Shown in pieces: positions 1-7,107 of a stretch of 64,000 bases of DNA; the first letter of the stretch is position 1; every line of letters starts with the position of its first letter. Under the pieces are notes generated by a model, which was not told where the DNA came from, did not search any database, and saw nothing but the letters and a program-made list of their open reading frames with translations. A program made the translations under genes and the position numbers. Source of the stretch: Citreicoccus inhibens (GTDB taxonomy: Bacteria; Myxococcota; Myxococcia; Myxococcales; Myxococcaceae); contig NZ_JAHNZT010000002.1 in NCBI RefSeq assembly GCF_019039035.1, positions 186,001-250,000 on the forward strand, given 5' to 3'.

Positions 1-741
1 CGGTCCTTCCTCGCCGCGCGTCACCACGGCGAGATAGCGCCCGTGCTCGTCGTCATAGAGGCCCAGCGCCGTCGCGCGCGTCATCACGCTGCCCGCGGGG
101 AACGCGGTGGGCTCGGGCACGTGCGGCGCGTCCTGCTCGGGAGCGCCATGCGCCAGACGGCCTCCGAGCACGTCATCGCGCTCCAGGAGCCGGAAGGGGA
201 TGCCGCGGGTGGACAGCACGCGCGCGGCCTCCAGGCCCGCGGCGCCCGCGCCCACCACGGCCACGTGGGTGCGCAGCGTCTGGGCGGGGGGAAGCGGATC
301 CGCCGCCTCGCGCGGCAACAGGCCGAGGCCCGCCAGCTGACGGGCCACCTTGGCCATCACCGTCTCGGCCACCGGCACGCCCGCGAACATCTCGTGATGG
401 TCCAGCCCTTTGGGGAAGAACCAGTCGATGGTTTCGAACACATCCACCTTCGCGGAGGGGTAGGCGTTCTGCCGCTCCAGCTTCATGCCCGCCTGCGCGG
501 GCGTGCGGCACGTGTAGACGTTGGGCTGGCCATCCACTCGCATGAGGCAGTGCGAGCAGGCCGCGGCGAAGCAATACGGGCCGCGAGGTCGGTGGTACTT
601 CACGGAGCGGGCAAGCACGGACTCGCCCGCGGCGATGAGCGAGCACGCCACCGGTTCACCTTCGATGGCGGGAATGCTCTCGCCCTCGAGGTCCACGGTG
701 ATGGCCCTGCCGCGCGGAGGTACATCGGGGAGGCGTCGCAT
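1..741 (-). CDS. 2Fe-2S / FAD-dependent oxidoreductase, sarcosine oxidase alpha-like (partial)
   Basis: The ATG is at 741 and 247 codons are open to the left edge, so the C-terminal part is missing. Residues 15-90 form a plant-ferredoxin-like Fer2_4 domain with Cys57-x4-Cys62-x2-Cys65-x12-Cys78, which should hold one 2Fe-2S cluster. Residues 158-180 start an FAD/NAD(P) Rossmann fold with GAGAAG at 164-169. This order (Fer2_4, then a pyridine-nucleotide-disulphide oxidoreductase fold) is that of the alpha subunits of heterotetrameric sarcosine oxidase, opine oxidases and hydrogen cyanide synthase. No beta subunit gene is visible on the retained side. The substrate cannot be told from this fragment. 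It is probably cytoplasmic because no signal peptide is present. Confidence 0.8.
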   Translation of the reverse strand, partial: MRRLPDVPPRGRAITVDLEGESIPAIEGEPVACSLIAAGESVLARSVKYHRPRGPYCFAAACSHCLMRVDGQPNVYTCRTPAQAGMKLERQNAYPSAKVDVFETIDWFFPKGLDHHEMFAGVPVAETVMAKVARQLAGLGLLPREAADPLPPAQTLRTHVAVVGAGAAGLEAARVLSTRGIPFRLLERDDVLGGRLAHGAPEQDAPHVPEPTAFPAGSVMTRATALGLYDDEHGRYLAVVTRGEEGP

Positions 742-980
742 GGGTGGGCGCAAAATGGCGCACCCGGACCGGGTGGTCAAAGCCTGTCGCGACCCACGCA
801 CACACCCCCACGCGGGGCAGTCGACAGTGCGTGTGATGGAGCGCGCGACGTTCTCTTGTACGCACCGCCATGGCGCGGCGCGGTGTGCTGCCTCGCTCGG
901 GCCCCAAACGATTTCGGGGACCGCGACGGGCCGGTGCGGCTCCGTGGCGATCCCCGAAGGGTGCTGCTTGACGCGTTGAG

Positions 981-2486
981 CTAACCGGGCTGGACGGTGT
1001 TCTCGTCGCGGAAGATGGGCTCGGGGATTCCGCGCAGCCGCTGACCGAACCGGGTGCGGATGACGGCGCCGAACGCGGCGAGGATGGCGGCGATGTTGGC
1101 GAGCCAACCGAGCACCGGGACGTGGCCGAGCGCGAGGAGGATCGACAGGCCGAGCGCCAGCACCACCGCCTGCGTCTTGCGACCGCGCATCACCGGCAAC
1201 CGCGTGCCCACTTCGCTCGCCACCGCCGCGTAGCCGAGGGCCGCCGCGAGTGGCGCTACGATCCAGAGGAGCACGGCCACCGGGATGCCGATGAGCGTGA
1301 TGATGAGCACCAGCGTCAGCGGCACGAGCGCGATCGCCCCGAGGAAGCCCGCCATTCCACTCTGTAGCGGGCGGGTGCGGATCTCCTCGCCCAGCTCCTT
1401 CATCCGCGTGGGGAAGAAGAGCTGCCCCAGGAAGCCCAGGCCGAAGAGGACCGCGAACTGGAGGATGAAGCTCGCGAACCCATTGGAGCGGCCGTTGTCG
1501 TCGTCCTCGTCAGCGTCGCTGCTGGAGTCGTCCGAGTCCGAGTGCTTGCCCATGTCCCGGCTCTTCAGGTGGCGGCCGTTGCGAAGCTCGCGCAGGCCCT
1601 CCTTGAGCTCGCCGGCGACGACGCGGCCGATGCCCGCGCCGCCGAAGGACTCGGTGCTGCCGTCCACCTTGGCGCCCTCGGACTTCTGCACGGTGCCGCC
1701 GAAGGCCGAGACGTCGCCCTCCACCACGGCGTCGGGCCCGAGGATGACGTTGCCTCCGAAGGCGTGCGCGTCACCTTCCACGTGGCCGCGAATCTCCAGC
1801 GTTCCGCCGAAGGCCACCGCGTCATCCTCCACGTGGCCGTTCACGAGCAGGTTGCCGCCGTAGACGACGGCGCTCTCCACCGTCTCGCCCTCCTTGACCT
1901 CCAGGGACTGGCCGCGCGCGACCACGTTCTTGGAGCCTCGGCGACCCCCGCGCACCTCGTTCTGGGCCTGCTGGAGCTTCTCGCGCACCGCCTCGCGGAC
2001 CTGCTGGCGGATGTCCTCGAGGTCCTCGTTCTCCGGCGCGGCGTCGTCGGACTTCGCGCCCCCCTGCGCGGCGACGGCGGCCGGCTTGGGCGGAGCCGGC
2101 GGCGCGGGCGGGGCCACCGGCGCGGCGTCCTCCGGCGCGCTGCCCGCGGACTGCTCCTGCGCCGTCATGGGCCGCAGCGTGTAGATGGAGCCGTCCGCGT
2201 CGATGCGCAGCGAGTAGGCGCGGGCCACCGTGCGCAGGGCCTGCTCGGCGGTGACGCCGCGCAGTCGCACCTCGGCGGGCGTGTCCAGCGCGCCGGTGAC
2301 GACGATGTTGATGCCGCCCTTCTCGGCGATGGCCTTGAGCGCATCACGCAGCGTGCCGCGATAGCTCACGTCGATGGTGGGCGCGGCGGCGGCGACCGCG
2401 GGGGCCGGAGTGGGGGACTCGGCGCCGAGGGCGAGGGGGGCACCGAGCAGGAGGGCGGAGACGACGAGTCGCGAGGGGATTCTCAT
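981..2486 (-). CDS. Membrane protein with STN-like and polymer-forming (bactofilin-like) repeats
   Basis: 501 residues. An N-terminal signal peptide (about 1-22) is followed by an STN-like segment (about 38-107), the short domain found at the N terminus of secretins and TonB-dependent receptors. A Pro/Ala linker and an acidic-basic helical stretch follow. Residues about 195-285 form a right-handed-helix-like repeat in which VAFGG, HAFGG, SAFGG and SFGG recur every 15-20 residues, as in bactofilin/polymer-forming proteins. The C-terminal third (about 335-490) has three or four hydrophobic membrane segments. It lies 7 bases after the anti-sigma gene and is probably the third gene of the ECF operon, so it may be a sensor or target of that system. 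Placing STN, repeats and membrane segments on one chain suggests an envelope scaffold. The function is unproven. Confidence 0.75.
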   Translation of the reverse strand: MRIPSRLVVSALLLGAPLALGAESPTPAPAVAAAAPTIDVSYRGTLRDALKAIAEKGGINIVVTGALDTPAEVRLRGVTAEQALRTVARAYSLRIDADGSIYTLRPMTAQEQSAGSAPEDAAPVAPPAPPAPPKPAAVAAQGGAKSDDAAPENEDLEDIRQQVREAVREKLQQAQNEVRGGRRGSKNVVARGQSLEVKEGETVESAVVYGGNLLVNGHVEDDAVAFGGTLEIRGHVEGDAHAFGGNVILGPDAVVEGDVSAFGGTVQKSEGAKVDGSTESFGGAGIGRVVAGELKEGLRELRNGRHLKSRDMGKHSDSDDSSSDADEDDDNGRSNGFASFILQFAVLFGLGFLGQLFFPTRMKELGEEIRTRPLQSGMAGFLGAIALVPLTLVLIITLIGIPVAVLLWIVAPLAAALGYAAVASEVGTRLPVMRGRKTQAVVLALGLSILLALGHVPVLGWLANIAAILAAFGAVIRTRFGQRLRGIPEPIFRDENTVQPG

Positions 2487-2493
2487 GAGGCGC

Positions 2494-2997
2494 TCAGGCT
2501 TCGGTGAGGGAGGGGGAACCGCCGACGAGCCGCTTGAGTCCGAACAGCGAGGTGAGCAGCAAGAGGGCCAGGATGCCCGCGATGCTCACGCCCACCGTGC
2601 TCCACAGCGCATGGGCGCCGCTAAGGAGTCCTTCGAAGAACACCCGTCCGTTCACCACCGTGGAGGCCGCGGTGGTGCCCAGCCGGCCCAGGGCCCTGTC
2701 GTTGCTGATCAGGTACCCCAGTCCCATGGAAATCGACGTGACGAGGATGATGAGGCCGGACCAGACCTCGCGCTGCCGCGGCACGGGCTCTTCGGCGACC
2801 CGGGCCATGACGGAGGCGACCAGCGTGGGCGGCGGGAGCGGATCCGCCAGCCGGTACAGGTCCTGCTCCAACAGGCGGTGCTCCTCGAGGACTCCGGCGC
2901 AGGCGTCGCACTCGGCGGCGTGGTCCAGCGCGGGACCCTCGCCGGCCTCCAGCTCCGTGAAGAGCTGCTCCAGGTCCGGGCAGGGATGCGGGCTCAT
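2494..2997 (-). CDS. Anti-sigma factor (zinc-finger type) for the adjacent ECF sigma factor
   Basis: 167 residues. The N-terminal cytoplasmic part holds the zinc-binding anti-sigma signature His-x3-Cys-x2-Cys (HAAECDAC, about residues 26-33). A membrane segment around 80-100 and a second hydrophobic helix near 140-160 follow. The start codon overlaps the stop of the sigma gene (ATGA), giving translational coupling and a near 1:1 supply of the two proteins, as is usual for ECF/anti-sigma pairs. It should hold the sigma factor at the membrane until an envelope signal arrives. The downstream STN/bactofilin-like protein is the best candidate for a partner. Confidence 0.85.
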   Translation of the reverse strand: MSPHPCPDLEQLFTELEAGEGPALDHAAECDACAGVLEEHRLLEQDLYRLADPLPPPTLVASVMARVAEEPVPRQREVWSGLIILVTSISMGLGYLISNDRALGRLGTTAASTVVNGRVFFEGLLSGAHALWSTVGVSIAGILALLLLTSLFGLKRLVGGSPSLTEA

Positions 2998-3566
2998 GCG
3001 GACTCCTCCTCAGAGGGGGACATCTTCTTGCGGAGCTTCTCGCGGGCGCGGAACAGCCTGGCCATGATGGTGCCCGGCGCGCAGCCGAGGAGCTGGGCGA
3101 TCTCCTTCGTCGTGCGCTTCTGGACGTAGTAGAGCGCCAGCACTTCGCGGTCGTCCACGGAGAGGGTGTTCATCGCGGCCTCGAGCGACTGGCGCTCCTC
3201 GCGGGCGATGGCCCCTTCCTCCTGCGACGCCTCGCCGCTGGCGAGGACCTCCTTCATGGGCTCCAGCTCCTCGGTGCGCACCTTGGTGCGGCGGCGGAGC
3301 AGGTCCAGGCAGAGGTTCCGGGTGATGGCGAGCACCCACAGGTCGAACGGACGCGAGTCGTCATACCGGTGGAGGTTCTGGTAGGCGCGGAGCAGGGCCT
3401 CCTGCGCCACCTCGGCGGCCTCCGCCTCGCTCTGGAGCAGGCGCAGCGCCAGGCCGTACACCGGCCGCTGGACGCTGCGCACGAGTGCCGCGAAGGCGGA
3501 GGGGTCTCCCCGGCGGGCGGCCTGCACGTCCGCCGTCCAGGGGAGGGGGGCGGCTTCCTCAGCCAT
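2994..3566 (-). CDS. ECF (sigma-70 family) RNA polymerase sigma factor
   Basis: About 190 residues from the ATG at 3566; reading is open upstream to 3650. I chose 3566 because GGA sits six bases before it and the residues before it do not look like sigma protein. Region 2 is seen in ADVQAARRGDPSAFAALVRS and the following core-binding helix (VAQEALLRAYQNL). Region 4 contains the helix-turn-helix KEIAQLLGCAPGTIMARLFR near the C terminus. There is no C-terminal extension. It should direct core polymerase to its own promoter and to an envelope regulon, and is antagonised by the coupled anti-sigma factor. Confidence 0.9.
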   Translation of the reverse strand: MAEEAAPLPWTADVQAARRGDPSAFAALVRSVQRPVYGLALRLLQSEAEAAEVAQEALLRAYQNLHRYDDSRPFDLWVLAITRNLCLDLLRRRTKVRTEELEPMKEVLASGEASQEEGAIAREERQSLEAAMNTLSVDDREVLALYYVQKRTTKEIAQLLGCAPGTIMARLFRAREKLRKKMSPSEEESA

Positions 3567-3595
3567 CAACATTCCGATGGCCAGGGGCAGCGAGT

Positions 3596-3621
3596 CGAGG
3601 GCGAGTGAGTTCACGCCCTCG
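3596..3621 (-). repeat. 8-bp inverted repeat in the leader of the ECF sigma gene
   Basis: CGAGGGCG at 3596-3603 and its exact complement CGCCCTCG at 3614-3621 are separated by ten bases. The element lies 30 bases upstream of the chosen sigma start. It could be a leader hairpin or an operator. If translation started further upstream it would be inside the gene. Confidence 0.4.
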
Positions 3622-3662
3622 TCTACGGGAAATCCGCCCACCCATTGCAAACCGCGTCACAA

Positions 3663-5294
3663 TCACTTTTTCTTTCGTGATTTCAGGGCTTTGGCGGCCT
3701 TTTCCGCGCGTGCCTGTGCCTTGACGAGCTTGCGCTGGCGCTGCTTCTCCCGGAATCCGAGCGGAACAGCGGGCTCGGGAGGCGGGGGGGCGATGACCTC
3801 CGGCTCGGGCGCGGCGCGGCGCGGCCGGGCCGTGGGCGCGCGGGCGTCCTCTCGGGTCGGCGCCTCGGCGTGGGGCTCGGCCTTCGACCGGCGGGCGCTC
3901 CAGGCGGGCGCGCTGCTGGGACGGGCAGGGCGGCCGGATGGCGGGGCCTTGCTGGCGAGCGCGCGGTGGCGCGAGGGCCCTGCGTCCGACACGGGGGCCT
4001 TGGCTCCCGGGGCGCGGGGGCCGCTGGCGGCGCGAGCGCTGGCGCTCCGGGGCGGGGCCGCGGCCTCCAGCTCGGCGCGCAGCGGACGCTGGGTGGCGCG
4101 GATGGTTTCCGCCGAGTCCTCGGCGTACTCGAAGTGGAAGAGGCGCTTGACCACGAGGGTGGCGTAGGCGCCCGGCGGCAGGGTGAAGGCGACGTTGACC
4201 TTGATGTCGCCGCGGTTCACCTCGTCGTTCTGCGTGCGGCCCACGACGAGCTTGTGCGGGAACATCAGGAGCGGGCGCTCCTCGGACTTGAAGTAAAGCA
4301 TCCGAGGGGTCTCCTCGATGCTCAGGTCCTTGAGCGCGAGCTTCTCGCGACCCAGCACCCACTTCACCGCCTCCTCGATCTGCGGATTGGAGAAGGTGGT
4401 GTTGGGGCCGAGCAGGGGGAAGGTGGCGTCGCGCAGGGTGCGGAGCACCTCCGGGCTGGCGTCGCGGTGGTGCAGGAGCGTGCCGGCCTGGTAGCGCATG
4501 GGGAAGAGGTGCTCGCGCGGCATGAGCAGCTGGAGGTAGCGCCGCACGCCCTCGTTCCAGAGGTAGCTCTGGTACTCGAAGAGCATCATCGCTCGGTAGT
4601 CCGAGTCGATCTGCATGAAGGCGCGCACCCAGTCATTGGGGTAGTCGCGCAAGGAGCGCAGGACGCGGTGGTACTTGCGCGAGCCCTCGAAGGGGACGCG
4701 GGCGTCCCAGCGGCCCCAGTTGTCGCGCCAGAAGGCCTTCACCTTGGCGTCCTCGGTGCGATCCAACTCCGAGGGCTTGGCGAAGAAGTTGTGCAGCGCG
4801 GCCTCGAAGTCGCCCCGGATGAGGTCCTTGGCGATGAAGCCCTGGCCGTGCTTGAGCGAGCCGAAGCGCTGGCTGTCGAAGTAGTTGATGACCCCGAGGC
4901 GGTTGACCTCGGCGGCGGCCATGTTGAGGGGGCCGAGGGACTCCGGGCCCAGGGCGCGTACGGTGACGGAGAAACGGTTGGAGGTGATGTTGGCCGCGGA
5001 GAGGGCGCGGTCCGTCCGGCCCAGGTACTTCAGGCGCAGGTCGGGGTCCTGCATGTCCACGTCGGAGCCGTCCACCGCGATGAGCTGCTCGGTCCGACCC
5101 TGCTTGTCCTTGAGGCCGCAATAACTGATGGCGCCGGGCTTCAGGCCGAAGGCGTCACGGATACGTCCGACCGCGTCGAAGGTGGACAGCTTCTGCTTGT
5201 CCATGAGGTACACCCGGTGCTTCCCGGTGGGGACCTCGTCGAAGCGGTAGGACTCCTTCACCGAGAAGTCCTCGGGCTTTTGCTTGATTCGCAC
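3663..5294 (-). CDS. truD: tRNA pseudouridine synthase D with a long basic C-terminal tail
   Basis: 543 residues. TruD makes pseudouridine 13 in tRNA. The catalytic motif GLKDKQGRTEQ holds the nucleophilic Asp at residue 63. SNRFSVTVR (about 105-113) and YFDSQRFG (about 150) are the other conserved TruD blocks. The usual TruD length is about 350-420 residues, so the catalytic protein ends near residue 410. The remaining 130 or so residues are Ala/Pro/Arg/Lys-rich, low complexity, and end in a run of lysines. Such a tail could be an RNA- or ribosome-binding extension; this is inference. The start at 5294 gives the typical MRIKQKPEDF-like beginning. Confidence 0.93.
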   Translation of the reverse strand: MRIKQKPEDFSVKESYRFDEVPTGKHRVYLMDKQKLSTFDAVGRIRDAFGLKPGAISYCGLKDKQGRTEQLIAVDGSDVDMQDPDLRLKYLGRTDRALSAANITSNRFSVTVRALGPESLGPLNMAAAEVNRLGVINYFDSQRFGSLKHGQGFIAKDLIRGDFEAALHNFFAKPSELDRTEDAKVKAFWRDNWGRWDARVPFEGSRKYHRVLRSLRDYPNDWVRAFMQIDSDYRAMMLFEYQSYLWNEGVRRYLQLLMPREHLFPMRYQAGTLLHHRDASPEVLRTLRDATFPLLGPNTTFSNPQIEEAVKWVLGREKLALKDLSIEETPRMLYFKSEERPLLMFPHKLVVGRTQNDEVNRGDIKVNVAFTLPPGAYATLVVKRLFHFEYAEDSAETIRATQRPLRAELEAAAPPRSASARAASGPRAPGAKAPVSDAGPSRHRALASKAPPSGRPARPSSAPAWSARRSKAEPHAEAPTREDARAPTARPRRAAPEPEVIAPPPPEPAVPLGFREKQRQRKLVKAQARAEKAAKALKSRKKK

Positions 5295-5445
5295 GCCAGC
5301 CCCCTTAGCAGCGCGGGGGCGTGGTTAGAAGGGCGAGCCCCAGGAAAAGGGGGCCCGGACGCTGACCGGCCGTACAGGAGGCGTATCCGGACGTTCCCCC
5401 TGGCTTGGTGGCTCTGGTAGTGTCCGGCGCTCTGAGGATCCGCGC

Positions 5446-7107
5446 GTGAGCCAGGCACCCGCTCCATTCCCACCCAAGCCCGGGTCGCAGCTGCGTGGGC
5501 CGCACCTGACAGGGCGGTTCGCGGACGGCTCGCTTGGGGAGTTTCCGCTCGGCCCGAAGACGTCGCTCGGCCGCCACCCCTCCAACACGCTCCGTCTGGT
5601 GGACCGCGAGGTCTCCAAGGAACACGCCATCATCGAGCGCGTGGGCCGGGACTTCGTCCTGAAGGACCTGGGGTCCTCGAACGGGACCTTCGTCAACGGC
5701 CGCAAGGTGCTGGAGCTGAAGCTGCGGGACGGGGACGAGATTGCCCTGGGCGCCTCGCGGCTCGTCTTCCACAGCGGCGAGCCGCCGGCGGCCAGCAACA
5801 CCGCGCCCACCATGCCGGGCGTGACAGTGGTCGCCCACTCGGTCTCCGTGCCGGCGTTCCTGGCGCAGATGGACGCGGTGCCGCAGAACTTCCGGCCGGC
5901 CGAGCAGGTGACGGACACGGAGGCGCTGCGCCGGGACTACGAGAAGCTGCGCATCGCGCACGAGTTCCACCGGCAGGTGACGGTCCAGGGGCGGCAGCAG
6001 GACCTGTTCGATCAGATCCTCAAGGTGGCCTTCCAGCTTTTGGCCGCGGACCACGGCGTCATCCTCAAGGTGGCGGACGGCCAGTTCATCCCGGTGGCGG
6101 TGCAGCACCGGCAGGGCCGGCAGGCCAACGTGATGCTGTCCGACACGGTGCTCAAGCGCGTGGTGGAGACGCGCAAGGCCGTGCTGACGGCGGACGCCAT
6201 CATCGACGAGCGCTTCAGCGCCGCGGAGAGCATCGTCGCGCAGGGCATCCGCTCGGCCATGGCCGTGCCGCTGATGGTCAACGAGAAGCTCCAGGCGGTG
6301 CTGTTCCTGGACAGCCGGCAGCAGATCAACGCCTTCTCCGAGAAGGACCTGGCCATCCTCTCCGGCATCGCCGCTCAGGCCGGCATCGCGCTGGAGAACG
6401 CGGCGCTGGCCGAGCAGATCCGCGCCGAGGCAGTGACGCGCGCCGAGCTGTCGCGCTTCCTGTCCAAGGCGGTGGCGGACGCGGTGATCAACGGTGGGAC
6501 GGAGGACCTGCGCCAGAGCCGGCTCGCGGAGGTCAGCTGCCTGTTCGCGGACATCCGGGGGTTCACCACCCTGGCGGAGAACGATTCGCCGCAGGAGGTG
6601 GTGTCCATGCTCAACGCCTTCTTCACGGCGATGGCGGACGTGGTGTTCCGCTACGAGGGCAACCTGGACAAGTTCATCGGGGACTGCGTGATGGCCGTGT
6701 GGGGCCCGCCGTCCTCGCACCCGGATGATCCGGGCCGAGCGCTGCGCGCCGCGCTGGAGATGCAGGACGCCGTGACGGAGCTCAACCGGCAGCGCGTGCT
6801 GGCGGGCAAGCGCCCCATCGAGGTGGGCATCGGCGTCAACACGGGTCAGGCGGTTGTCGGCTACATGGGCAGCGCCGAGCGGCACGAGTTCACCGCCATC
6901 GGCGACACCGTGAACACCGCATCGCGCCTGTGCGGACTGGCCAAGAGCGGCGAGGTGCTGGCCTCGGAGATGACCGTGCGCAAGGCGGGCCCGGGCTTCG
7001 ACGTGGAGGCGCTGCCGGTCCTACAGGTGAAGGGCAAGGAGAAGGGCGTCCAGACGTACCGCGTCCACGGCGCCGAGCTGACCACCTCCACCTCGCGTCG
7101 CGCATGA
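5446..7107 (+). CDS. FHA-GAF-class III adenylate cyclase
   Basis: 553 residues, GTG start at 5446 with GAGG eight bases before it. Residues about 25-110 are an FHA phosphothreonine-binding domain (GRHPSN, SKEH, GSSNGT motifs). About 180-330 is a GAF domain. About 355-535 is a class III nucleotide cyclase with metal-binding Asp369 and Asp413, purine-contacting Lys409 paired with a Thr in FTAIGD, and the transition-state Asn/Arg of VNTASRL. The Lys/Thr pair occurs in known adenylate cyclases such as cyanobacterial CyaB1, so cAMP is the likely product. The FHA domain suggests recruitment by a phosphorylated protein, and the next gene, overlapping by four bases, is a Ser/Thr kinase. No membrane segment is visible. 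Confidence 0.9.
   Translation: MSQAPAPFPPKPGSQLRGPHLTGRFADGSLGEFPLGPKTSLGRHPSNTLRLVDREVSKEHAIIERVGRDFVLKDLGSSNGTFVNGRKVLELKLRDGDEIALGASRLVFHSGEPPAASNTAPTMPGVTVVAHSVSVPAFLAQMDAVPQNFRPAEQVTDTEALRRDYEKLRIAHEFHRQVTVQGRQQDLFDQILKVAFQLLAADHGVILKVADGQFIPVAVQHRQGRQANVMLSDTVLKRVVETRKAVLTADAIIDERFSAAESIVAQGIRSAMAVPLMVNEKLQAVLFLDSRQQINAFSEKDLAILSGIAAQAGIALENAALAEQIRAEAVTRAELSRFLSKAVADAVINGGTEDLRQSRLAEVSCLFADIRGFTTLAENDSPQEVVSMLNAFFTAMADVVFRYEGNLDKFIGDCVMAVWGPPSSHPDDPGRALRAALEMQDAVTELNRQRVLAGKRPIEVGIGVNTGQAVVGYMGSAERHEFTAIGDTVNTASRLCGLAKSGEVLASEMTVRKAGPGFDVEALPVLQVKGKEKGVQTYRVHGAELTTSTSRRA

Noticed and set aside
3870-5420. A 516-codon plus-strand frame antisense to truD
   Set aside because: TruD on the other strand has all family motifs; the antisense product is low-complexity and has no recognisable motif.
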